A stretch of 64,000 nt of DNA from Flavobacterium celericrescens (lineage in GTDB: Bacteria > Bacteroidota > Bacteroidia > Flavobacteriales > Flavobacteriaceae), in assembly GCF_011392075.1 (NCBI RefSeq), contig NZ_JAAJBV010000002.1:186001-250000 (forward strand), given 5' to 3'. Numbering within the stretch: position 1 is the stretch's first letter; each line of letters opens with the position of its first letter. This document shows positions 17,652-25,465 of this stretch, one piece after another. The position numbers and the translations under genes were made by a program. The notes under the pieces are model-generated. The model searched no databases. It had not been told where the DNA came from and saw only the letters and a list, made by a program, of their open reading frames with translations.

Positions 17652-19232
17652 ATGAAAAATAAAATTAGTGAAATTGATGGTACACCACATAAAAGATTTA
17701 TTTTGTCAATTGTTTCTGATTATGATTTAAATCGGTCTATCAGTGAATTAATTGATAATGCTACAGACATTTGGATTAAAAACGATAGGACTAAAAAATT
17801 AAAAATAAAAATTAATTTTGACCAACACCAAAAAACAATTAAAATTGAAGATAATTCTGGCGGAGTAAAAGAAAGTGAACTAAATTTTTTAATCAGCCCT
17901 GGAGCATCTTCAAATACTCAAGATGATAATACAATCGGAATTTTTGGAGTTGGCACAAAAAGAGCTGTCATCGCTTTGTCACAAGATATAAAAATAACCA
18001 CCCGATATCTGAAAAACAAAACTTATCGAATTGAGTTCGATGAGGATTGGCTGCAGAAAGAGGAAGAATGGCTTTTACCATATTACGAAGTCAACGAAAT
18101 TGAACAAGGAAGCACAATAATTGATCTTCAAAAACTCCGCATAAGTATTGACGAGGATGATGTCTACAACTTAAAGAGTTTTATTTCATATACATATGCT
18201 AAATTTTTAGATAAATCAAACTTTGAAATATTAGTTGATGATATCAATATTAAAAGTAAAAAATATGAAAATTGGGCATACCCTAAAGGTTATGAGCCAA
18301 GAGATTATAGTGGTATATTAAATCTTACTTCGGGACGAAAAGTTAATGTTAATGTAATAGCAGGATTAACAACTGAATCAAGCCCCGCAAGTGGTGAATA
18401 TGGTGTTTATTTTTATTGCAATGATAGATTAATCATAAAAGCTTTAAAAAGTCCTGAAGTTGGCTTTATAAAAGGTATTGCTGGTCAGCCACATCCAAGT
18501 TTATCTATTTCTAGGGTAATTGTTTCTTTAAATGGTGCCTCAATTGATATGCCTTGGAATAGTAGTAAATCAGATATAAATACAAATCATCCTGTATTCA
18601 AAGATTTACAAAAATGGTTATTAGAAATAGTAAAAAATTTTACATCTTTATCAAGAAGATTAGCAGGAGAATGGCCTGAAACAGTATTCAAATATAATAC
18701 TGGTGAAATTTCAAAAATTAGTGTTCCTGACTTTAATTCAACTTCAAAATCCTATTTATTAAATTTACCAACTGTAAACGTAAAGTTTATTGATGTTGTG
18801 AAAAACAAAAATGCAAATGTGAGTAAATCTAAACCTTGGACTAAAGGGCTTTATGAAAGCATTATTGCTGTTGACTATATTTCAAAACAACGAATTGAAA
18901 CTAAAAATAGAATTGCTTTATTAATGTTAGACAGTGCTTTAGAAATATCTTTTAAAGAGTTTTTAGTTAATGATGTAACATCAAAATACTATACTGATAC
19001 CGATATTCAAAGAATATTTGCAAAAAGACATTTAGTGGTTGACGAAATAAAAAAATATGTGTCTAAAAAAGATATAACAGATATTGATTGGAAAAAAATA
19101 AAATATTACTACGATTTAAGAAGTAAATTGGTTCACGAAAGAGCAACTGTTGATATAACTGATAACCAACTTAAAGATCATAGAGAAATTACCGAAAAAG
19201 TTTTAAAAGTTTTATTTAAACTAAAATTCTAA
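17652..19232 (+). CDS. GHKL-type ATPase with C-terminal HEPN-like Rx4H motif
   Basis: A 526-residue protein whose N-terminal third is an HSP90/GHKL ATPase: N-box SELIDNATD at 31-39 (Glu32, Asn36), G1 DNSGG at 67-71 and G2 GIFGVGTKRA at 95-104. The middle region (to about 340) has a MORC/HSP90-like second domain with WNSSKSDIN at 302-310. Residues about 400-526 are helical and contain DLRSKLVHE, an Rx4H pattern (Arg490, His495) typical of HEPN ribonuclease and Abi-type domains. This ATPase-HEPN layout fits a stress or phage-response effector, but nuclease activity is not shown. It is unrelated to its core neighbours, has its own promoter and is bracketed by TAGC-type repeats. Confidence 0.72.
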   Translation: MKNKISEIDGTPHKRFILSIVSDYDLNRSISELIDNATDIWIKNDRTKKLKIKINFDQHQKTIKIEDNSGGVKESELNFLISPGASSNTQDDNTIGIFGVGTKRAVIALSQDIKITTRYLKNKTYRIEFDEDWLQKEEEWLLPYYEVNEIEQGSTIIDLQKLRISIDEDDVYNLKSFISYTYAKFLDKSNFEILVDDINIKSKKYENWAYPKGYEPRDYSGILNLTSGRKVNVNVIAGLTTESSPASGEYGVYFYCNDRLIIKALKSPEVGFIKGIAGQPHPSLSISRVIVSLNGASIDMPWNSSKSDINTNHPVFKDLQKWLLEIVKNFTSLSRRLAGEWPETVFKYNTGEISKISVPDFNSTSKSYLLNLPTVNVKFIDVVKNKNANVSKSKPWTKGLYESIIAVDYISKQRIETKNRIALLMLDSALEISFKEFLVNDVTSKYYTDTDIQRIFAKRHLVVDEIKKYVSKKDITDIDWKKIKYYYDLRSKLVHERATVDITDNQLKDHREITEKVLKVLFKLKF

Positions 19233-19458
19233 TAAAAAAACAGCTGCTAACGGACGTTACAAGAAAAGATTCCCACACTCCCACTCGAATCCATTAGCAT
19301 GCGGCAACCTTATCTTTAAGAAATAAGTTTGAAAAGAAAACCAAATAAATCTCATTCTATTAAATAAATCTCAACACAAAATTTACATTTTAATTAACAA
19401 TCTAAATGCCTCAGTACCAAAAATATTGAGTAGATTCGTATACTTAATTTGTAAAGTT
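19233..19458. repeat. Downstream boundary region with TGCTAACGG/CCATTAGCA inverted repeat
   Basis: The gap after the GHKL gene holds TGCTAACGG (19245-19253) and CCATTAGCA (19291-19299), an inverted repeat with one mismatch and a 37-base spacer. CTGCTAAC (19244-19251) is also the reverse complement of GTTAGCAG at 16792-16799, so the accessory block lies between inverted 8-mers. The organisation recalls recombination-site hairpins, but the integron consensus RYYYAAC/GTTRRRY is not met. The rest of the gap shows nothing distinct. Confidence 0.4.
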
Positions 19459-20013
19459 ATGAAACGTATACATAAAAACATTCCTGTAATGCTCTTACAA
19501 CTAACTGTGATGAGCGCGCTAGTATTTACTAATTGTGAGGTTAAAGAAGAAACCAAAAACACTTCAAAGCAATTGTCCGCTGCTGATGCAAAAGCCAACC
19601 AAGACAAAAGAAAAAAATGGGAAGCTTCTCCAGATGGCATAAAATACAAAGAATGGCAGGCTTCTCCCGCTGGTAAAAAGATACAAGCCAGTCACGATAA
19701 AATAAGAAAGTACATTAAGGATTTTAGTGCTATGGAAGCGGTAGTAACTTCTGTCACTTTTCAACGCGAAAATGCAAAATCAGGACCAAAATGGCTCATC
19801 GTTAAAATCAATAACGAAGATTATATGATGCAATATAACCTGAAAGATTTTGAGCAATTAAAAAGCCTGAAAGTGAACGACAAAATAATTGTAAAAAGCC
19901 GTAGTGTAGGATATTCAAATAACCATCCCTATTTAATTGTATCAGGTGACTATATTGCAAAAAATAATAAAGTTATTTTTAAACGTGACTTTAGCAAAAA
20001 TAAAGGCTGTTAA
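19459..20013 (+). CDS. Hypothetical exported protein with W-x-ASP-x-G repeats
   Basis: A 184-residue product starting at the ATG at 19459 (MKRIHKNIPVMLLQLTVM), 11 codons inside a longer open frame; this start gives a signal peptide ending at the Cys of FTNC, a weak lipobox. Residues about 40-75 contain two imperfect repeats, KWEASPDGIKYK and EWQASPAGKKIQ, in a charged region. The second half (about 90-175) is beta-rich (KWLIVKINNEDYMMQYNL, VNDKIIVKSRSVGYS) and looks like an OB-fold-type domain. No family recognised with confidence. Monocistronic in the accessory pocket. Confidence 0.55.
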   Translation: MKRIHKNIPVMLLQLTVMSALVFTNCEVKEETKNTSKQLSAADAKANQDKRKKWEASPDGIKYKEWQASPAGKKIQASHDKIRKYIKDFSAMEAVVTSVTFQRENAKSGPKWLIVKINNEDYMMQYNLKDFEQLKSLKVNDKIIVKSRSVGYSNNHPYLIVSGDYIAKNNKVIFKRDFSKNKGC

Positions 20014-20080
20014 ATCTTAGCTTCTCACTATTCAATTATTGGTTAATTATAAGTAAAAAATCATACCATCAGGATAAAAA

Positions 20081-20175
20081 AATAAAATCCCCTAGGGCTT
20101 TTATACAATTCCTGTACAGCATTTAGGTAATTCCCCTAGGGGATTTAATCAATTTCCCTAGGGGAATTATTTTAT
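20081..20175. repeat. Three-arm CCCCTAGGG inverted-repeat cluster
   Basis: Three GC-rich palindromic cores (about 20089-20097, 20133-20142, 20156-20164) lie in AT-rich DNA. AAATCCCCTAGGG (20085-20097) pairs perfectly with CCCTAGGGGATTT (20134-20146). TAATTCCCCTAGGG (20128-20141) pairs perfectly with CCCTAGGGGAATTA (20156-20169). Arms 1 and 3 can also pair, extended by AATAAAAT/ATTTTATT. The middle arm is thus shared by competing hairpins. It lies in the 358-base gap 20014-20371, which otherwise holds only a terminator. It could be a structured RNA, a protein-binding site or a small mobile-element remnant. Confidence 0.7.
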
Positions 20176-20340
20176 TAATCGGTATCAATGAAAAAAACAC
20201 TTGTGAAATTTTAAAAACTATCCACCCATTCAAAACGAGTTTCTTAAATTTTCTGAATAAAGTAGTGTGAACAATGAAGAAACGGCAAATTATTTATCAC
20301 TATTTAACTAAGCTCAAAAAGTTATTCAATATATTAGCAA

Positions 20341-20370
20341 AAAAATCCCGAGCTCACACTCGGGATTTTT
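20341..20370. terminator. Terminator downstream of the 77-residue membrane protein gene
   Basis: AAATCCCGAG and CTCGGGATTT arms around a 6-base loop, with A and T tracts on either side. It lies directly after the minus-strand gene ending at 20372 and can act on either strand. Confidence 0.8.
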
Positions 20371-20371
20371 T

Positions 20372-20605
20372 TTATTTTACTTCTTTAATGCCTTTGAGAA
20401 AAATCCATTTTACAAAGATTTTTTCACCATTGTGGGTTTTTATAGCTTGAAACTTTGGCGCTAACAGCAACGAAATCATAAAAGCCGTTACTGCAATCCA
20501 CAACCCTTGTAAATGTGAATAATTCATCACTAATAAATAAGCCGGAATATAAAACACACTAAATCCTAAAAAATTATATAGGAACGATTTTACTTTTTTA
20601 TTCAT
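20372..20605 (-). CDS. Small conserved membrane protein
   Basis: A 77-residue protein with two membrane helices at about 9-27 and 33-50 and a basic C-terminal tail (KIFVKWIFLKGIKEVK). Small proteins of this kind are frequent in Flavobacteria and have no known function. It lies between the CCCCTAGGG repeat region and rlmL-like on the same strand as the latter, but the repeat-rich gap of 80 bases makes cotranscription uncertain. Confidence 0.6.
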   Translation of the reverse strand: MNKKVKSFLYNFLGFSVFYIPAYLLVMNYSHLQGLWIAVTAFMISLLLAPKFQAIKTHNGEKIFVKWIFLKGIKEVK

Positions 20606-20626
20606 TGTATATGTTGTTTTGTTTGA

Positions 20627-20694
20627 TTGTTGAATCGTTGAATTGTTGAAATGATTTTCACTTTTTACTTTTCACTTTTCACTTTTTACTTTTC
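20627..20694. repeat. Low-complexity tandem repeats at the rlmL 3' end
   Basis: Two adjoining runs: GTTGAAT/CGTTGAATT-type units (20627-20650) and TTTTCACTTTTTAC-type units (20655-20694). The second run supplies the stop codon and last codons of the methyltransferase gene that ends at 20686. Confidence 0.6.
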
Positions 20695-21846
20695 TCCCAA
20701 ATACTTTCCTTTCTTACTGCCTTCGTACATTTCGTATTTCACTAAGCGGGCTTCCAGTTTTCCATTGAAAAGCTTGATTTTTCTACTTGGTTTTAAGCCT
20801 ACGAATTTCAATGCTTCTAAATTGGCTGTGATGAACCATGCGTTTGTATTGGTGTAATTTTGTTTTAAGGTATCTCCAATTTCTCTATAAAAACGCTCCA
20901 TATCGATATCCAAACGTTCTCCATAAGGTGGATTAAACACCATGTGCAACGGTCCTTCAGTTTCTTTTTTAGAGTCGAAGAAATTTTCGTTACTTACGCT
21001 AACATATTCGTCTAAATTGGCATTTCGGATATTGTCTTTGGCTTTAGCTACAGCACTAGGAGCTTTGTCATAGCCTTTAATCGTATAATGAAATTCGCGT
21101 GTTTTCTTTAAAAGCGATTCCAGTATATTATCGAATAATTCTGCATCCCAATCTTTCCATTTTTCAAAACCAAACTCTTTACGGTTAATATTTGCCGGAA
21201 CGTTGCAAGCAATCATAGCGGCTTCGGCTAAAATAGTTCCCGAACCACACATTGGATCTAAGAAATGACTTTTCCCTTCCCAACCCGATAAAATCAACAT
21301 TCCTGCTGCTAAAACTTCGTTGATTGGCGCAATATTCGTAGCCGTTCTATAACCTCTATGATGCAATGAAGCGCCCGAAGAATCTAATGAAACGGTCACG
21401 TTATCTCTATCAATATGCACATGAATTTGCAAATCTGGAAAATCTTTATCGATACTTGGGCGTTTTCCATTCAAGTCTCTAAATTGATCTACAATCGCAT
21501 CTTTGGTCTTCAATGCCACAAACTGACTGTGATTGAAGTTTTCAGAATGCAATGTAGTTTCAACTAAAAACGTATTGTGTTCAGTCAAATAATCCGACCA
21601 ATCAATCGCTCTAATGCCTTCATACAACGCTTTATCGTTATGTGCTTTAAACGTTTTGATTGGTTTTAAGATTTTTAAAGCAGTACGAAGTGCCAAATTG
21701 GCTTTGTACATAAACCCTTTATCGCCTTTAAAACTCACCACACGTGTACCGATTTCCACTTGTTGCGCACCAAGAAGTTGTAATTCTTTAGCTAATATTT
21801 CTTCAAAACCAAAAAAGGTTTTGGCCGTCATTTTAAAATTTTCCAT
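20686..21846 (-). CDS. THUMP-domain class I rRNA methyltransferase (RlmL N-terminal type)
   Basis: A 386-residue protein with an N-terminal ferredoxin-like/THUMP part (to about 160) and a SAM-dependent methyltransferase. Motifs visible are DPMCGSGTILAEAAMIACN near 199-217 and the N6/N2-methyltransferase motif NPPYGERL near 308-315. It corresponds to the first half of E. coli RlmL, which makes m2G2445 in 23S rRNA; the second, RlmK, half is absent, as is usual in Bacteroidetes. The exact target cannot be told from sequence. The C-terminus ends within a low-complexity repeat. Confidence 0.87.
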   Translation of the reverse strand: MENFKMTAKTFFGFEEILAKELQLLGAQQVEIGTRVVSFKGDKGFMYKANLALRTALKILKPIKTFKAHNDKALYEGIRAIDWSDYLTEHNTFLVETTLHSENFNHSQFVALKTKDAIVDQFRDLNGKRPSIDKDFPDLQIHVHIDRDNVTVSLDSSGASLHHRGYRTATNIAPINEVLAAGMLILSGWEGKSHFLDPMCGSGTILAEAAMIACNVPANINRKEFGFEKWKDWDAELFDNILESLLKKTREFHYTIKGYDKAPSAVAKAKDNIRNANLDEYVSVSNENFFDSKKETEGPLHMVFNPPYGERLDIDMERFYREIGDTLKQNYTNTNAWFITANLEALKFVGLKPSRKIKLFNGKLEARLVKYEMYEGSKKGKYLGEK

Positions 21847-21920
21847 GCATCAATTTCAAATTCAATTGCAAAATTCAATTGCAATGTGAATAATTAAGGT
21901 ATTCTTGTGCAAAAATACAT

Positions 21921-21928
21921 TAAATTTG
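21921..21928 (+). promoter_or_regulatory. -7 box for the methyltransferase-ZIP pair
   Basis: TAAATTTG, an exact TAnnTTTG match, 13 bases before the ATG at 21942. Confidence 0.45.
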
Positions 21929-21941
21929 CTACTTCAAAGAA

Positions 21942-22721
21942 ATGAAATCAGAATTAATGTCAGATAACAACAATAAACAACCCATAATAAACGAACCACA
22001 AACTACAAACTGGTTCGAATCTTGGTTTGATACCGAATATTATCACATTTTATACAAAGAACGCAACGACGAAGAAGCGCAATTATTAATGGATAATTTG
22101 ACGCACTATTTGAATCTTCCCGAAGAAGCAAAAATATTAGATTTGGCTTGTGGAAAAGGACGTCATGCCATTTACTTAAATTCGTTAGGATTTGATGTAA
22201 CAGGAGCTGATTTATCGGAAAATAGTATTGCCGAAGCATCAAAATTTACCAATGACAAATTACATTTTAAAGTACACGACATGCGTGAGCCTTTTGAAGA
22301 AAAGTATGATGCCATTTTTAATTTGTTCACGAGTTTTGGCTATTTTGATGATGATGCCGATAATTACAAAACTATCAAAGCGATTCATAATAGTTTAACC
22401 GAAACAGGTTTTGCCGTTATCGACTTTATGAATGTAGATTATGTGTTGGAAAATTTGGTACCCAATGAAATAAAAACGGTGGACGGCATTGATTTTCACA
22501 TCAAACGCTACTTAAAAGACGGACATATTTATAAAGAAATTGATTTTGTAGATAAAGGTAAAACATTCCATTTTACCGAAAAAGTACAAGCCCTTCGCTT
22601 AGCCGATTTTGAGCAAATGATGGAAGAAGCTGGTATTTTCTTATTGGATATTTTTGGCGATTATAAATTGCGAAAATTCTACAAAACACAATCCGAACGT
22701 TTAATTATGATTTTTAAATAA
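21942..22721 (+). CDS. Class I SAM-dependent methyltransferase
   Basis: A 259-residue methyltransferase of unknown substrate. Motif I is ILDLACGKGRHAIYLNSLGF (about 61-80), followed by a DLSENSI acidic loop and FNLFTSFGYFDD near 122-133, the pattern of methyltransferase type 11/25 proteins. It begins MKSELMSDNNN; a second ATG six codons in is possible. It overlaps the ZIP gene by one base (TAATG), so the two are probably translated together. That pairing does not reveal the substrate. Confidence 0.85.
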   Translation: MKSELMSDNNNKQPIINEPQTTNWFESWFDTEYYHILYKERNDEEAQLLMDNLTHYLNLPEEAKILDLACGKGRHAIYLNSLGFDVTGADLSENSIAEASKFTNDKLHFKVHDMREPFEEKYDAIFNLFTSFGYFDDDADNYKTIKAIHNSLTETGFAVIDFMNVDYVLENLVPNEIKTVDGIDFHIKRYLKDGHIYKEIDFVDKGKTFHFTEKVQALRLADFEQMMEEAGIFLLDIFGDYKLRKFYKTQSERLIMIFK

Positions 22722-23455
22722 TGCAATATATCATCACCTTTTCAGCTGTTATTTTAGGGTTTTTAATCGCTTTGTTTTTAAAACCTCAAAAGAAAAAAAA
22801 CATCAAATTATTGTTGGCGTTCAGTGGTGCATTTTTACTATCGCTTACTGTTTTACATTTACTTCCTGAATTATTTAGTGAAGGTCATAATCATGTTCAT
22901 GAAGGTGAAGAAGTACATGCAACTTTGCCTGTTGGTGTATTTATTATGATTGGGATTTTGTTTCAAATTCTATTGGAATTTTTCTCAAAAGGAGCAGAAC
23001 ATGGTCATGTTCACGTGCATACAGACGCGCATAACGAATTGCATCACATTCCGTGGTTGTTGTTTGTTAGTTTGTGTATTCATGCTTTGTTAGAGGGTTT
23101 TCCAATTCATGACAACCAAAATTTAGCCTACGGAATTGCGGTACACCACTTCCCTATTGCTATTATTTTGACCTTGTTTTTTGTAAATGCGAAGATGAAT
23201 AAAATGATGATATTTGCCTTCATGTTTTCATTTGCATTAATGACACCACTAGGTACGTTATTAGCGGAGCAAATGCATTTTGCCCAACATTATTCAAAGG
23301 AAATTTCGGCAATTGTAGTTGGTATATTATTTCATATTTCATCAACTATTATTTTTGAAAGTAACGAAGGTCACAAATTTAATTTGGCTAAAATTACGAT
23401 GATTGTATTTGGTTTTGCCTTGGCATATCTTATTGAAATGGGGCATTCACATTAA
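22721..23455 (+). CDS. ZIP family metal transporter
   Basis: A 244-residue inner-membrane ZIP transporter, importing zinc or another divalent metal. About eight helices are visible, with His-rich loops GHNHVHEGEEVH near 52-63 and HGHVHVHTDAHNELHH near 89-104. The metal-binding helix pair is represented by HALLEGFPIHDN near 117-128 and IAVHHFPIAI near 135-144, corresponding to the HN/HE and HH motifs of the family. Coupled to the upstream methyltransferase gene by a one-base overlap. Confidence 0.9.
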   Translation: MQYIITFSAVILGFLIALFLKPQKKKNIKLLLAFSGAFLLSLTVLHLLPELFSEGHNHVHEGEEVHATLPVGVFIMIGILFQILLEFFSKGAEHGHVHVHTDAHNELHHIPWLLFVSLCIHALLEGFPIHDNQNLAYGIAVHHFPIAIILTLFFVNAKMNKMMIFAFMFSFALMTPLGTLLAEQMHFAQHYSKEISAIVVGILFHISSTIIFESNEGHKFNLAKITMIVFGFALAYLIEMGHSH

Positions 23456-23483
23456 TCGTTGACCGATTCAAAACATTTGAAAA

Positions 23484-23499
23484 TAACTTTGTAACTTTG
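23484..23499 (+). promoter_or_regulatory. Twin -7 boxes upstream of murQ
   Basis: Two adjacent TAACTTTG octamers (23484-23491 and 23492-23499), both exact TAnnTTTG matches, with a TTTG at 23476-23479. Either could serve murQ, whose ATG is 28 bases downstream. Confidence 0.45.
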
Positions 23500-23527
23500 A
23501 TACATTACAACTTTGTAAACCAAAATA

Positions 23528-24346
23528 ATGAACTTTACTAAAACCACCGAGCAAGCATCAAAATACGAACATTTAGAAAAAATGTCGGTTACTGATTTGT
23601 TGATCAATATTAATAACGAAGATAAAACGGTTCCATTAGCTGTAGAAAAAGCGTTGCCTCAAATTGAAAAATTAGTTTCTGAAGTGGTGACAAAAATGAA
23701 ACAAGGCGGTCGTTTGTTTTATATTGGTGCAGGCACTTCTGGACGATTAGGTATTGTAGATGCTTCGGAATGTCCACCTACTTTTGGTGTTCCGTTTGAT
23801 TTAGTTATCGGAATTATTGCGGGTGGTGATACTGCCATTAGAAAAGCAGTAGAATTTGCAGAAGACGACAAAGAACAAGCATGGAAAGACTTGCAACAAT
23901 GGAATATTAATGAAAAAGATGTGGTGGTAGGTATCGCCGCTTCAGGAACTACGCCATACGTGATTGGTGGATTGGAAAAATCTAATCAAAACAACATCAG
24001 CACGGGAAGTATTAGTTGCAATGCCGAAAGTCCGTTATCAAAAACGGCAAAATTTCCAATTGATGTAGTGGTTGGTCCTGAATTTGTAACAGGAAGTTCT
24101 CGTATGAAAGCAGGTACAGCTCAGAAGTTAGTTTTAAACATGATTTCGACAGCAACCATGATTCAACTTGGAAAAGTAAAAGGCAACAAAATGGTAGACA
24201 TGCAGCTGAGTAACACCAAATTAATTGATAGAGGCACACGAATGATTATGGAAGAAATTCCCGTTTCTTATGAAGAAGCCAATCAACTTTTAACGGCCCA
24301 TGGAAGTGTTAGAAATGCTGTAGATTATTATAATTCAAACAATTAA
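23528..24346 (+). CDS. murQ: N-acetylmuramic acid 6-phosphate etherase
   Basis: MurQ removes the lactyl ether from MurNAc-6-phosphate to give GlcNAc-6-phosphate during cell-wall recycling in the cytoplasm. The 272 residues carry the SIS sugar-phosphate-binding fold with the family signature GAGTSGRLGIVDASECPPTFG (63-83), catalytic Glu in that stretch, and GSSRMKAGTAQK near 197-208. It is followed after 4 bases by a small envelope-protein gene, and these may form one transcript. Confidence 0.95.
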   Translation: MNFTKTTEQASKYEHLEKMSVTDLLININNEDKTVPLAVEKALPQIEKLVSEVVTKMKQGGRLFYIGAGTSGRLGIVDASECPPTFGVPFDLVIGIIAGGDTAIRKAVEFAEDDKEQAWKDLQQWNINEKDVVVGIAASGTTPYVIGGLEKSNQNNISTGSISCNAESPLSKTAKFPIDVVVGPEFVTGSSRMKAGTAQKLVLNMISTATMIQLGKVKGNKMVDMQLSNTKLIDRGTRMIMEEIPVSYEEANQLLTAHGSVRNAVDYYNSNN

Positions 24347-24350
24347 CCCT

Positions 24351-24815
24351 ATGAAGAACATTTTTTTAGCAATCACAATATTGAGTTTGTCCTTCTCTTT
24401 TTCACAAGAATTGCAACTTGAAAAAGGCAAAATATTTTTAGAAGGTGAGCAATTATCTTCTTTTGAAACCAAAAAGTTAATGGCAACCAATTTAAAAGCT
24501 CAATACAAATTTAAAAAAGCCAAAAGTAAAGAATCGATTGGTGGTTTTTTATTAGGACTAGGTATCGGGGCTACAGCCGCTGATTTAGTAATGGGATTAA
24601 CTTCGGATGTAAAGTATCCTACTCCAATTACTTATGCAGGTGTAGGTTTAATGGCTGTTTCGATTCCAATACTTTCTGGAAGAAAAAAAATGATTGAAGA
24701 AAGTATTGACATCTATAACCAAGGACTTAAAGAGGAAAAGAAAACACTAGGTGATAATTTTGAGTTAAATCTTGTAAACAATTCCAATGGTTTTGGAATC
24801 CAAATTAATTTCTAA
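24351..24815 (+). CDS. Hypothetical exported or membrane protein
   Basis: A 154-residue product with signal peptide MKNIFLAITILSLSFSFSQ, then ELQLEKGKIFLEGEQLS. Two hydrophobic, glycine-rich segments at about 63-82 (GGFLLGLGIGATAADLVMGL) and 92-108 can form a helical hairpin. The C-terminus is NLVNNSNGFGIQINF, ending in an aromatic residue as outer-membrane proteins do. Function unknown; it overlaps the following DUF6095 gene by one base. Confidence 0.6.
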   Translation: MKNIFLAITILSLSFSFSQELQLEKGKIFLEGEQLSSFETKKLMATNLKAQYKFKKAKSKESIGGFLLGLGIGATAADLVMGLTSDVKYPTPITYAGVGLMAVSIPILSGRKKMIEESIDIYNQGLKEEKKTLGDNFELNLVNNSNGFGIQINF

Positions 24816-25054
24816 TGGCAACAGATAAGAAAGTTTTAATGAAAGGAATTCGTTATTTATCCGCTGCTTTGCCGTTGTTATTTATTGGGCCAGTAGTAAT
24901 AAATAGTGCTTTTAAAAATGAGAAACATCCTTTATATCCCTTTATCTTAGGATTAGGTATTATAGCTGCATTAGGAGCTATGTTCTTAATTTATAAAGGA
25001 ATTAACACTATGTTGAAGAGTTTATTTGATGGCGATAAAAATCAAAATTCATAA
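24815..25054 (+). CDS. DUF6095 family membrane protein
   Basis: A 79-residue protein with two membrane helices (about 14-31 and 43-63), matching the short DUF6095 proteins of Flavobacteria. Its start overlaps the stop of the upstream gene (TAATG) and it is followed after one base by a lipoprotein gene. No function is known. Confidence 0.65.
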   Translation: MATDKKVLMKGIRYLSAALPLLFIGPVVINSAFKNEKHPLYPFILGLGIIAALGAMFLIYKGINTMLKSLFDGDKNQNS

Positions 25055-25055
25055 T

Positions 25056-25427
25056 ATGAAATCTATATCCGCACTATTACTTGTACTACTGCTTACTTCT
25101 TGCTACAATCAAGAACGCAATTGCAAAGATTTTAAAACCGGTAAATTTGCTTCAGCAACCGAAATTGAAGGTAAAAAATACACCAGTACTTTTGAACGAA
25201 ACGACTCCATTCAAATCGAAACGTATGAAGGAAAAATTGATACTTTTAAAGTAAGATGGACAAATGATTGTGAATATATTATTCAAAATATGCATCCAAA
25301 AAACAGAGAAGAGAAGAAACCAATTCAAATGAAAATTTTGACAACTAGCTCAGATTCATATACTTTTGAATATTCTTTTATTGGTGATTCAAAAAAGCAA
25401 CGCGGAACTGTAACAAAACTAGATTAA
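25056..25427 (+). CDS. Small lipoprotein
   Basis: The ATG at 25056 (MKSISALLLVLLLTSC) gives a 123-residue lipoprotein with lipobox LLTSC; an ATG 30 bases upstream would bury the signal peptide and overlap the previous gene. The mature part has YNQERNCKDFKTGKFAS with paired cysteines, and a beta-rich body resembling the DNA topoisomerase IV-associated lipoproteins found in Flavobacteria, though I cannot assign a family. It ends the murQ-proximal run. Confidence 0.65.
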   Translation: MKSISALLLVLLLTSCYNQERNCKDFKTGKFASATEIEGKKYTSTFERNDSIQIETYEGKIDTFKVRWTNDCEYIIQNMHPKNREEKKPIQMKILTTSSDSYTFEYSFIGDSKKQRGTVTKLD

Positions 25428-25465
25428 TCAACGTATAATTCGATTTAAACACTAACATAAAACTC

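Noticed and set aside
19240..19300. Integron attC site after the GHKL gene
   Set aside because: The hairpin is suggestive but the core boxes do not match the integron consensus and no integrase gene is in the window; kept only as a boundary repeat.
20273..20371. Open frame beginning MKKRQIIYHYLTK just before the terminator
   Set aside because: It runs straight through the terminator into the antisense of the 77-residue membrane protein and has no family resemblance.
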